Shown here piece by piece: positions 24,441 through 31,571 of a stretch of DNA of 31,681 nt. The notes beneath the pieces were generated by a model that saw only the letters and a program-made list of their open reading frames with translations, ran no database searches and was not told the DNA's origin. This DNA is from CBFIJI01 sp965662885 (GTDB lineage Bacteria > Bacteroidota > Bacteroidia > Flavobacteriales > Flavobacteriaceae). Where the stretch lies: positions 1 through 31,681 of the forward strand of contig CBFIJI010000014.1 of the NCBI GenBank assembly GCA_965662885.1, in the 5' to 3' direction. Position 1 is the stretch's first letter; each line of letters starts with the position of its first letter. The translations under genes were made by a program, and so were the position numbers.

Positions 24441-24490
24441 ACTGCTTTAGCATTTTTTTATAGAGGCTGCAATCAGTCAAATCCTTCCTC
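24441..24490 (-). promoter_or_regulatory. SAM-II type riboswitch aptamer
   Basis: Reading leftwards from 24490: P1 strand GAGG (24490-24487), the conserved GAUUUG, then UUGCAGCC, the P1 partner CCUC (24466-24463), an A-run, and UGCUAAAGC (24452-24444). The order P1 - GAUUUG - UUGCA - P1' - A-rich - GCUAAA is the SAM-II (SAM-alpha, metA leader) consensus. ACUG in the loop (24477-24474) can form the expected pseudoknot with CAGU (24444-24441) directly after GCUAAAG. SAM-II is known upstream of methionine genes in alphaproteobacteria and Bacteroidota. S-box and cobalamin motifs are absent. In known SAM-II switches ligand binding lowers expression of the downstream genes. Confidence 0.82.
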
Positions 24491-24501
24491 GTTAGTGGCA
24501 A

Positions 24502-24531
24502 CAAAGGTACTATATTTTTTAAAACCTCAAA
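24502..24531 (-). promoter_or_regulatory. Promoter of the methionine operon
   Basis: Reading leftwards: TTTG (24531-24528), 18 bases, then TACCTTTG (24509-24502), a full match to the Bacteroidota consensus. The predicted transcript start, about 24496, lies just before the riboswitch, giving a leader of roughly 105 bases. Confidence 0.75.
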
Positions 24532-24610
24532 ATTTAATCACAAAAGCAAAAAAATTAAATATTATTTTCAGCATTTATTTTTTATTGAAATAAAAAACCC
24601 ATTATTTTTG

Positions 24611-24644
24611 TTTGTGTTAGATCAGAAATTGGGGAGTAATTTTT
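24611..24644 (+). promoter_or_regulatory. Possible promoter of the deoxynucleoside kinase gene
   Basis: TTTG (24611-24614), 22 bases, then TAATTTTT (24637-24644), seven of eight matches to TAnnTTTG. It lies 19 bases before the ATG. The spacing is long, so support is modest. Confidence 0.35.
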
Positions 24645-24663
24645 TACCGTCTAAAATCACTAT

Positions 24664-25281
24664 ATGTATATTGCTATTGCAGGAAATATTGGAGCTGGAA
24701 AAACCAGTCTAACAGAAATGTTGGCAAAACATTACAAATGGGAACCCCATTTTGAAGATGTGATTGACAATCCCTACCTCAATGATTTTTATGATCAAAT
24801 GGAACGTTGGTCTTTTAACTTACAAGTCTATTTTCTTAAGAGTCGATTTCAACAACTATTGTCCTTTCGAGAAAGTAAAAAAAACATCATTCAAGACCGA
24901 ACTATTTATGAAGATGCTCATATTTTTGCTCCTAACTTGAATGCAATGGGACTGTTGAATCAACGAGATTTTGAAAATTACAGTAGCTTATTTGAACTAA
25001 TGGAGCCTTTTATTGCTCCTCCCAACTTATTAATTTACCTGAGAAGTTCGATACCAAAATTAGTCAGTAAAATTCACAAGCGCGGACGTGCTTATGAAAA
25101 CACCATAAGTATTGATTATCTCAGTCGTCTGAACGAACGTTATGAAGCCTGGGCAACAACTTACACTAAAGGAAACTTATTGATAATTGATGTGGACAGT
25201 ATTGATTTTGTTGAAAACCAAGAAGATCTGGGAACCATCATCGAACTTGTGGATAGTAAACTACACGGTTTATTTAAATAA
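24664..25281 (+). CDS. Deoxynucleoside kinase
   Basis: 205 residues of the dNK/dGK family, which salvages deoxynucleosides by 5'-phosphorylation with ATP. P-loop GNIGAGKTS (7-15), an acidic Glu at FEDVIDNPYL (the catalytic base is the Glu of FE), DRTIYEDAHIF (79-89) with the ERS/DR-type motif, and the arginine-rich lid KRGRAYE (about 139-145). The length is typical of the bacterial deoxyadenosine/deoxyguanosine kinase group; substrate base is not decidable. Divergent from metK and followed immediately by a bidirectional terminator. With thyA and dihydrofolate reductase further right, it is one of several dNTP-supply genes here, though not co-transcribed with them. Confidence 0.88.
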   Translation: MYIAIAGNIGAGKTSLTEMLAKHYKWEPHFEDVIDNPYLNDFYDQMERWSFNLQVYFLKSRFQQLLSFRESKKNIIQDRTIYEDAHIFAPNLNAMGLLNQRDFENYSSLFELMEPFIAPPNLLIYLRSSIPKLVSKIHKRGRAYENTISIDYLSRLNERYEAWATTYTKGNLLIIDVDSIDFVENQEDLGTIIELVDSKLHGLFK

Positions 25282-25309
25282 AAAAGCAGCCGAATAGCTG
25301 CTTTTTTTT
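25281..25309. terminator. Bidirectional intrinsic terminator
   Basis: Perfect 10-base stem AAAAAGCAGC/GCTGCTTTTT with a 6-base loop (25281-25306), flanked by T on the plus strand (25302-25309) and by A-rich sequence on the left giving U on the minus strand. It serves both the kinase gene, whose last base it includes, and the convergent hppA gene. Confidence 0.88.
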
Positions 25310-25329
25310 ATATGATTATACGCTTTTGA

Positions 25330-27744
25330 CTACTTCTTTGCAGGAGGGGGCGTAGGCGTTAAAGGAGTTGCTATATTAATATCAATTTCCATCTCCTCTT
25401 TCATTTGGGAAACTGCTGCTTGAATATCTTCTTCTGTTCCCTTTATAGAGGTTGTTGTTGAAACTCGTTCACCGTTAACCACTTTCGATGTCGTAATTGT
25501 TGCTTCCAATTCATCAGTAGCGCCATCAGAAGTTATTTGTACACTCATCTCTTTTTGATCATCATAGGCAGCTATAGCTGCTGTAGTGCTGTGATCTGTT
25601 TCAGCTAAAATAGGTGCAATTACCAAACCAACTAAACACGTCAATTTGATTAAAATATTCATTGAAGGTCCTGAAGTATCTTTAAATGGATCCCCAACGG
25701 TATCCCCAGTAACAGCTGCTTTATGTGCATCTGACCCTTTGAACGTCATTTCGCCATCAATCATTACTCCAGCTTCAAAAGATTTTTTAGCGTTATCCCA
25801 AGCACCTCCAGCATTATTTTGGAAAATCGCCCACATTACACCACTAACACATACTCCAGCCATATAACCTCCAAGGGGTTCAGCACCAAATAATAAACCA
25901 ATGATGATTGGTGTAATAATGGTTATCAAACCAGGAAGAATCATTTCTTTAAGTGCTGCTTTGGTAGATATATCCACACATTTAGCGTATTCAGGTATTC
26001 CAGTTCCCTCCATAATTCCAGGGATTTCTTTAAACTGACGTCGTACTTCTTGAACCATTTCCATAGCTGCTTTACCTACACTTTGCATGGCCAATGCAGA
26101 AAAGATAACAGGAATCATTCCTCCTACGAATAACATCGCTAAAACGTCAGCTTTAAAAATATTAATCCCGTCAATTCCAGTAAAAGTTACATAGGCGGCA
26201 AATAGAGCTAAGGCGGTTAAGGCTGCAGAAGCAATAGCGAATCCTTTTCCTACAGCAGCGGTGGTATTACCTACGGAATCTAAAATATCCGTACGCTCAC
26301 GAACATGTGGTTCTAACTCACTCATTTCGGCAACCCCACCTGCATTATCTGCAATGGGTCCAAAAGCATCAATAGCTAGTTGCATAGCAGTTGTTGCCAT
26401 CATAGCTGAAGCGGCTAATGCTACTCCATAAAATCCAGCTAAGGCATACGAACCAAAAATGGCTGCTGCAAACAAAATCACAGATAAAAAAGTTGATTTC
26501 ATTCCAACGGCTAATCCTGCAATAATATTCGTTGCGGCTCCTGTTGAACTGTTTTGTACAATATCTAAAACGGGTTTTTTACCTAAACTGGTGTAGTATG
26601 CGGTAACGGCAGAGATTAATGCCCCTACTGCTAATCCAATACAAGCAGCCCAGAATACGTTAATGGAAGGGATTTCTTTGTACCCCTCACCAAAAAATTT
26701 CATGTTGATGACTTCTGGTAACATCCAGTCAATTAAAAACCAACACGCAGCGAGCGTTATGATAATAGACACCCAGTTTCCAGTGTCTAGTGCTTTTTGA
26801 ACTTGTGCTTCTTTGGCATCATTACTAGAAATACGTACCAAGAAAGTTCCGATGATTGAGGCCACAATTCCGACCCCTGCAATAACAATAGGAAGTAGAA
26901 TTGGCCCCATTCCGTTAAAGGCTTCAAGCACAACTCCTGCGTCCAACATGTCTTTTATAATGTAGTTTCCAAGAACCATCGCAGCTAAAACTGTAGCAAC
27001 ATAACTTCCAAATAAATCGGCTCCCATTCCTGCAACATCTCCAACATTATCACCAACATTATCCGCAATAGTGGCTGGGTTACGAGGATCATCTTCAGGA
27101 ATACCAGCTTCTACTTTACCTACAAGATCCGCACCTACATCAGCAGCTTTGGTATAAATACCTCCACCAACACGAGCAAATAGTGCAATGGACTCTGCCC
27201 CTAAGGAGAACCCTGCAAGGGTTTCAAGTACAATGGTCATATTTTCATAAAAAGTGCCTTCATTTCCCATAAACTGTCCGACAAATAGTTGAAATAGGAT
27301 GGATAATCCTAAAACAGCGAGTCCGGCAACTCCTAATCCCATTACTGTCCCTCCACTAAAAGAAACCTTTAAGGCCTGTGGTAAACTGGTCTTTGCAGCT
27401 TCAGCAGTTCTTGAATTCGATTCAGTTGCTATACGCATTCCGATGTTCCCTGCAAATGCAGAAAAAATAGCTCCAAAAATAAACGCAGGGACTATCATCC
27501 AACTTGTGGTTGCAACCAATTGAGAAATAATATATAGAGCAACAGAAGCAATAACAGAAAAAATTAGCAATAATCGATATTCAGCATTAAGGAAAGCTAA
27601 TGCTCCCTCTTTAATACTTTTTGAAATCGATTGCATTTTTTCGCTTCCAGCATTTTGTTTTTTTACCCAGTTGGCTTTAATGACCATAAAAATCAGGCCA
27701 ATAACAGCAAGTACAACTGGTATATAGATAATGTTTGATTCCAT
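25330..27744 (-). CDS. hppA: Membrane-bound ion-translocating pyrophosphatase, K+-dependent type, with C-terminal extension
   Basis: Couples PPi hydrolysis to ion pumping across the inner membrane. 804 residues with about 16 helices. Substrate motifs: DVGADLVGKVE (202-212), DDPRNPATIADNVGDNVGD (218-236), DNAGGVAEM (466-474). GNTTAA (492-497) has Ala where K+-independent enzymes have Lys, so K+ dependence is predicted. The gating Glu found three residues after Asp243 in Na+ pumps or seven after it in plant H+ pumps is absent (Gly246, Ala250), while Glu184 stands in the preceding helix (LGAES); this relocated Glu is, as I recall, characteristic of the Flavobacterium H+-pump group, so H+ is the likelier ion. 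About 90 residues after the last helix (from 715) form a polar tail ending in a Pro-rich TPTPPPAKK, expected on the periplasmic side. Confidence 0.94.
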   Translation of the reverse strand: MESNIIYIPVVLAVIGLIFMVIKANWVKKQNAGSEKMQSISKSIKEGALAFLNAEYRLLLIFSVIASVALYIISQLVATTSWMIVPAFIFGAIFSAFAGNIGMRIATESNSRTAEAAKTSLPQALKVSFSGGTVMGLGVAGLAVLGLSILFQLFVGQFMGNEGTFYENMTIVLETLAGFSLGAESIALFARVGGGIYTKAADVGADLVGKVEAGIPEDDPRNPATIADNVGDNVGDVAGMGADLFGSYVATVLAAMVLGNYIIKDMLDAGVVLEAFNGMGPILLPIVIAGVGIVASIIGTFLVRISSNDAKEAQVQKALDTGNWVSIIITLAACWFLIDWMLPEVINMKFFGEGYKEIPSINVFWAACIGLAVGALISAVTAYYTSLGKKPVLDIVQNSSTGAATNIIAGLAVGMKSTFLSVILFAAAIFGSYALAGFYGVALAASAMMATTAMQLAIDAFGPIADNAGGVAEMSELEPHVRERTDILDSVGNTTAAVGKGFAIASAALTALALFAAYVTFTGIDGINIFKADVLAMLFVGGMIPVIFSALAMQSVGKAAMEMVQEVRRQFKEIPGIMEGTGIPEYAKCVDISTKAALKEMILPGLITIITPIIIGLLFGAEPLGGYMAGVCVSGVMWAIFQNNAGGAWDNAKKSFEAGVMIDGEMTFKGSDAHKAAVTGDTVGDPFKDTSGPSMNILIKLTCLVGLVIAPILAETDHSTTAAIAAYDDQKEMSVQITSDGATDELEATITTSKVVNGERVSTTTSIKGTEEDIQAAVSQMKEEMEIDINIATPLTPTPPPAKK

Positions 27745-27768
27745 AATTAATTAAGAAAAATTTAGTGC

Positions 27769-27776
27769 CAAATTTA
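27769..27776 (-). promoter_or_regulatory. Putative -7 box of the hppA promoter
   Basis: TAAATTTG on the minus strand, 24 bases before the hppA ATG, matches TAnnTTTG. No TTTG is found at -33. Confidence 0.4.
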
Positions 27777-27821
27777 GATAAACGTATCAGATTAGAAAAA
27801 TATATACTGCTTAAAGACCAA

Positions 27822-28802
27822 CTATTTTTTGTAAAGGACCTTTTTTACCGCGGCAATAACATCATTACTATTAGGTAACCATTCTTTGAGGAGAACTGGT
27901 GAGTATGGTGCAGGAGTATCTGCGGTATTAATTTTTTCAACTGGAGCATCAAGAAAATCAAAAATTGTGTTTTGAACTTGATACGTAATTTCAGTAGCAA
28001 TATTACCAAAAGGCCACGATTCTTCAAGTATGACTAAACGATTGGTCTTTTTGACAGACTCAAAAATGGTGTCATAATCCAACGGACGAATGGTACGCAA
28101 ATCAATGACTTCACATTCGACACCCTCTTTGGCTAATTGATCGGCAGCTAATAAAGCTTCTTTAATGATTTTCCCAAAAGATACGATAGTGACATCTTTT
28201 CCGGGACGTTTGATGTCAGCTACACCAATAGGAAGGATGTATTCGCCTTCAGGGACTTCGCCTTTATCGCCATACATTTGCTCTGATTCCATAAAAATAA
28301 CCGGATCATCATCGCGAATAGCTGCTTTCAGTAAACCTTTAGCATCATAAGGATTAGAAGGAACAATCACTTTAAGTCCTGGACAATTGGCATACCAGCT
28401 TTCAAAGGCTTGTGAATGGGTTGCTGCTAGCTGACCCGCTGAACCTGTGGGACCTCTAAAGACAATAGGACACGGAAATTGACCTCCAGACATTTGTCGA
28501 ATTTTTGCAGCATTATTAATGATTTGATCAATTCCAACCAAAGCAAAGTTAAACGTCATAAATTCTATGATAGGTCGGTTTCCAGTCATTGTTGAACCCA
28601 CACCGATTCCGGCAAACCCAAGTTCTGATATTGGTGTATCAATAACTCTTTTTTCACCAAACTCATCTAACATCCCTTTGGACGCCTTGTAAGCTCCGTT
28701 GTACTCTGCAACTTCTTCTCCCATCAAGAAAATACTTTCATCGTGTCGCATTTCTTCACTCATGGCTTGGCATATAGCCTCTCTAAACTGAATTGTCTTC
28801 AT
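27822..28802 (-). CDS. pdhB: Pyruvate dehydrogenase E1 component, beta subunit
   Basis: 326 residues, the usual length of alpha2beta2-type E1 beta subunits. Recognisable blocks: TIQFREAICQAMSEEM, FLMGEEVAEYNGAYKASKGML (about 26-46) with the TPP-contacting Glu, RVIDTPISELGFAGIGVG, PIIEFMTFNFALVGIDQI, FRGPTGSAGQLAATHSQAFESWYANCPGLKVIVPSNPYDAKGLL, and EVIDLRTIRPLDYDTI with the EESWPFG motif. With the alpha subunit it decarboxylates pyruvate and acetylates the lipoyl E2. The alpha subunit and E2 genes are not in the window, so pdhB stands alone here, as is common in Flavobacteriaceae. A branched-chain oxoacid E1 beta is the alternative, less likely by the sequence. Confidence 0.92.
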   Translation of the reverse strand: MKTIQFREAICQAMSEEMRHDESIFLMGEEVAEYNGAYKASKGMLDEFGEKRVIDTPISELGFAGIGVGSTMTGNRPIIEFMTFNFALVGIDQIINNAAKIRQMSGGQFPCPIVFRGPTGSAGQLAATHSQAFESWYANCPGLKVIVPSNPYDAKGLLKAAIRDDDPVIFMESEQMYGDKGEVPEGEYILPIGVADIKRPGKDVTIVSFGKIIKEALLAADQLAKEGVECEVIDLRTIRPLDYDTIFESVKKTNRLVILEESWPFGNIATEITYQVQNTIFDFLDAPVEKINTADTPAPYSPVLLKEWLPNSNDVIAAVKKVLYKK

Positions 28803-28822
28803 CTATTCCTTTTGTTGTGGTG

Positions 28823-28830
28823 CAAATTTA
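28823..28830 (-). promoter_or_regulatory. Putative -7 box of the pdhB promoter
   Basis: TAAATTTG on the minus strand, 20 bases before the pdhB ATG, matches TAnnTTTG; a -33 element is not evident. The identical octamer precedes nqrA and hppA. Confidence 0.4.
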
Positions 28831-28952
28831 ATCAATAAATTCGTATTAGAATCACCCCATTTTACCCTATCATTGTGTTTTTAAAAAAAAAACGCATTTT
28901 TACAAAGCCATCCCTCTAAATTTATTAATTTTCAGTAATTTATATAAGACAT

Positions 28953-29576
28953 ATGAAGCTAGTCAGGCTAACCATAAAAGGAATTTCTTACAGTGAAACC
29001 CAAACTGGGGCCTATGCACTTATTTTGAGTGAAATTGAAGGTAATCGAAAACTCCCGATAATCATTGGTGGCTTTGAAGCACAATCCATTGCTATTGCTA
29101 TGGAACAGGAAATCAAACCAGCTCGACCATTAACGCATGATCTTTTTAAAAGTTTTGCTGATCGGTTTGAAATTTACATCAAACAGGTCATCATTCACAA
29201 ATTGGTTGATGGAGTTTTTTACGCAAGTATTATTTGTGAAAGAGATAAAATAGAAGAAATTATTGATTCCCGTACTTCTGATGCCATTTCTCTTGCCCTT
29301 CGCTTTGACGCTCCAATATATACTTATGATTCCATCTTAAAAAAAGCAGGGTTTACAGCTGCTGTGTCTTCTGGTGAAAATAAAAAGCTGACAGAAGACA
29401 ATTGGATTCAAAACTTTATGACAGAACAAAATAAAAAAAATGATCTTCCTCAAGATTTTACCAAACTTTCCACCGCTAAATTAAAGACGTTGCTAAAAAA
29501 ATTAGTGATGATGGAAGACTATGAGCGTGCTGTAAAAGTGCGTGATGAATTATCACGAAGAGAGCTTCAAGGATAA
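28953..29576 (+). CDS. Bifunctional nuclease family protein (DUF151) with UVR domain
   Basis: 207 residues. Positions 1-135 are DUF151: LTIKGISYSETQTGAYALILSEIEGNRKLPIIIGGFEAQSIAIAMEQ, then DGVFYASIICE and the SRTSDAISLALRFDAPIYTYD block. A linker leads to a UVR-type helical hairpin (about 168-203: LSTAKLKTLLKKLVMMEDYERAVKVRDELSRRE), as found in UvrB/UvrC. DUF151 homologues have been reported to have DNase/RNase activity in plants, and their bacterial role is unclear; the UVR motif suggests interaction with a partner protein. In many Flavobacteriaceae a nucleoside transporter gene lies between this gene and thyA, which is absent here. Divergent from pdhB. Confidence 0.88.
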   Translation: MKLVRLTIKGISYSETQTGAYALILSEIEGNRKLPIIIGGFEAQSIAIAMEQEIKPARPLTHDLFKSFADRFEIYIKQVIIHKLVDGVFYASIICERDKIEEIIDSRTSDAISLALRFDAPIYTYDSILKKAGFTAAVSSGENKKLTEDNWIQNFMTEQNKKNDLPQDFTKLSTAKLKTLLKKLVMMEDYERAVKVRDELSRRELQG

Positions 29577-29636
29577 TTGTTAATTTTTTTTAATAAACTC
29601 TCCCCCTTAGAAACGTTTAATTGGCAGCAGAGCCCT

Positions 29637-29644
29637 TATTTTTG
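29637..29644 (+). promoter_or_regulatory. Putative -7 box of the thyA promoter
   Basis: TATTTTTG matches TAnnTTTG, 14 bases before the thyA ATG; the -33 region only has TTTA at 17 bases. Confidence 0.4.
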
Positions 29645-29658
29645 ATAAATTTTAATGT

Positions 29659-30483
29659 ATGCAGCACTATTTAGACTTAGTTAAACACATTTTAAAAGAA
29701 GGTGTTACCAAAACTGATCGAACAGGAACCGGAACCACAAGTGTTTTTGGATATCAAATGCGTTTTGACCTCTCTGAAGGCTTTCCTTTGGTAACCACAA
29801 AAAAAATTCATGTGAAATCGGTAGTCCATGAACTCTTGTGGTTTTTAAAAGGAGAAACAAACATTGCTTATCTTCAAGAAAATGGGGTTCGAATTTGGAA
29901 TGAATGGGCCAATGAAAAAGGAGAGTTAGGGCCAGTCTATGGTCATCAGTGGCGGAACTGGAATAGTGAAGGAATTGATCAAATTGCTGAGGTTATTGAA
30001 ACCATTAAAACCAATCCAGACAGCCGACGTCTTTTGGTTTCAGCATGGAATCCAAGTGTGATGCCCGATACTGGAATTTCATTTTCAGAGAATGTAGCTC
30101 AAAATAAAGCTGCGCTCCCCCCTTGTCATGCTTTTTTCCAATTTTATGTTGCTGACGGGAAACTTTCTTGTCAATTGTACCAACGCAGTGCAGATGTTTT
30201 TTTAGGGGTACCCTTCAATATTGCTTCTTATGCATTACTCACTCTTATGGTTGCTCAAGTATGTGGCTACCAAGCTGGTGATTTTATTCATACGTTTGGT
30301 GATGTGCATATTTATTCCAATCATAAAGAACAGGTTGAAGAACAGCTTAAAAGGTCACCTAAGCCGCTCCCTAAAATACGTTTAAACCCCAACATCAAAT
30401 CAATTTTTGATTTTACCTATGATGATATTGAATTGATGGATTATGACCCACATCCTTTGATAAAAGGAAAAGTTGCGATTTAA
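29659..30483 (+). CDS. thyA: Thymidylate synthase
   Basis: Methylates dUMP to dTMP with methylene-THF, releasing dihydrofolate. 274 residues. Motifs: DRTGTGTTSVFGYQMRFDL (21-39) with the phosphate-binding Arg, the TTKKIHVKSVVHELLWFLKG block, the GPVYGHQWRNW site, RRLLVSAWNPS, the catalytic Cys in ALPPCHAFFQFYV (about 155), QRSADVFLGVPFNIASYA (about 174-191) and HTFGDVHIYSNH. The short insert before the active-site Cys (SENVAQNKAA) makes it longer than the 264-residue E. coli enzyme and is common in Bacteroidota. Its TAA overlaps the stop of the convergent class V enzyme by 4 bases; a dihydrofolate reductase gene follows beyond it. Confidence 0.97.
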   Translation: MQHYLDLVKHILKEGVTKTDRTGTGTTSVFGYQMRFDLSEGFPLVTTKKIHVKSVVHELLWFLKGETNIAYLQENGVRIWNEWANEKGELGPVYGHQWRNWNSEGIDQIAEVIETIKTNPDSRRLLVSAWNPSVMPDTGISFSENVAQNKAALPPCHAFFQFYVADGKLSCQLYQRSADVFLGVPFNIASYALLTLMVAQVCGYQAGDFIHTFGDVHIYSNHKEQVEEQLKRSPKPLPKIRLNPNIKSIFDFTYDDIELMDYDPHPLIKGKVAI

Positions 30484-31517
30484 AAACGCTTGTCGTTTTC
30501 TAGAAAAGCAACTAACTTTTCAATATCCTCTTCTGAATTGTAAAAATGAAGGGAAATACGAATTCCATTAGAACGCTGTTTGCATCGAATTTTATGAGAT
30601 AGTAATGCATCATAACGTTCTTGATTACCCGGTATTTTATAGATACTACTATGTGCGGTTCTGTCCTTTATTAGCGGATCCATTAATTCAAGTCGGCTTA
30701 AGGCTTTTCTTAATTGGTTGTTGAGCATTTCTTTCTTTTGAAGCAACTGTGGAAAGTCCCATTCATCAAGAAGTTGGAGTGCAAAGGTCAAGGAAGTTGC
30801 CCCTAAAATATTAAAATGACCCGCAAAGATCTTATTATAAATCATTTCCACAGTGGTATTTGTCTGCGTTAAAAAATTGGAAGAAACTGCTAGGAGTCCA
30901 CTCCCAAAACCAGCCAATAACCATTTATAACCACTTCCAACAACTAAGTCAAAAGGTGCTGAATCAAAATGAAAGGGTAATCCACCAATAAATTGAGTTC
31001 CATCGGCAATAATAAGGAGATTGGGGTAGTTAACTTTTAATTGATGAAGTGCTTTAAAATCAATCAACAAGCCAGAGGTGTATTGGACAATGCTTAAGGC
31101 CAAAACATCTATTTTATGTAATGCCATTGTTGCACTAATATCTTCCTCTAGAGAAGAAGTTATGGGAATAGTTGTTGTAGTAAAGCCATTTTCCTCTATA
31201 GCCGTTGTTAAAGAAGGGTAGTCTTCTTCTAAAATTAAAAAATGATGCGTTTTGGGAATACATTGCAAAGCCAATCGAATTCCCGTAGAAAAATTCGCAA
31301 TGAAAAAAGTTTGTTGTGGTGAGGTCCCAATAAAATCGGCGATGGTTTGATGGCATTCTTCAAGAATAGTTTCCTGTTGTAACTTATAGTGATCACCACT
31401 ATGTAGATACTCAATATCCGATTGATGACGGTGGTGCATTAAGCGCTTGGACATCAAACCAACATAGGCTGTATTGAGGTAGGTCGTGTTTTCAAGTAAA
31501 GGAAATTCTTCAATCAT
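30480..31517 (-). CDS. Class V-fold PLP-dependent enzyme (cysteine desulfurase-like)
   Basis: 345 residues, a compact class V aminotransferase. It opens FPLLENTTYLNTAYVGLMS, the NtermN-TAxxG region of the fold. NFSTGIRLAL holds the phosphate-binding turn, YTSGLLIDFKALHQL and ADGTQFIGGLPF (about 171-182; Asp172 would contact PLP N1, followed by Gln175) come next, and the Schiff-base lysine is in VVGSGYKWLLAGFGSG (about 192-207, K198). It lacks the C-terminal Cys loop region typical of SufS/IscS, so desulfurase activity is uncertain. Substrate unknown. It lies between thyA and a dihydrofolate reductase gene on the opposite strand; its stop overlaps that of thyA by 4 bases. Confidence 0.8.
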   Translation of the reverse strand: MIEEFPLLENTTYLNTAYVGLMSKRLMHHRHQSDIEYLHSGDHYKLQQETILEECHQTIADFIGTSPQQTFFIANFSTGIRLALQCIPKTHHFLILEEDYPSLTTAIEENGFTTTTIPITSSLEEDISATMALHKIDVLALSIVQYTSGLLIDFKALHQLKVNYPNLLIIADGTQFIGGLPFHFDSAPFDLVVGSGYKWLLAGFGSGLLAVSSNFLTQTNTTVEMIYNKIFAGHFNILGATSLTFALQLLDEWDFPQLLQKKEMLNNQLRKALSRLELMDPLIKDRTAHSSIYKIPGNQERYDALLSHKIRCKQRSNGIRISLHFYNSEEDIEKLVAFLENDKRF

Positions 31518-31538
31518 AAAAATATGGATAAGAAAGTG

Positions 31539-31546
31539 TATTTTTG
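31539..31546 (+). promoter_or_regulatory. Putative -7 box of the dihydrofolate reductase promoter
   Basis: TATTTTTG matches TAnnTTTG and lies 25 bases before the ATG at 31572. No TTTG is seen at -33. Confidence 0.4.
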
Positions 31547-31571
31547 TCCGCTAAAATAATTGTTTCCGTTT

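Noticed and set aside
24441..24490. S-box (SAM-I) or cobalamin riboswitch before metK
   Set aside because: The long P1, the GGCAACC-type and AGCCACUG-type cores of these elements are absent; the conserved blocks fit SAM-II instead.
24396..24505. Perfect 8-base complementarity TTTGTTGC/GCAACAAA that would close the metK leader
   Set aside because: The upstream copy (24498-24505) overlaps the -7 box of the predicted promoter and would not be fully transcribed, so the pairing probably does not exist in RNA.
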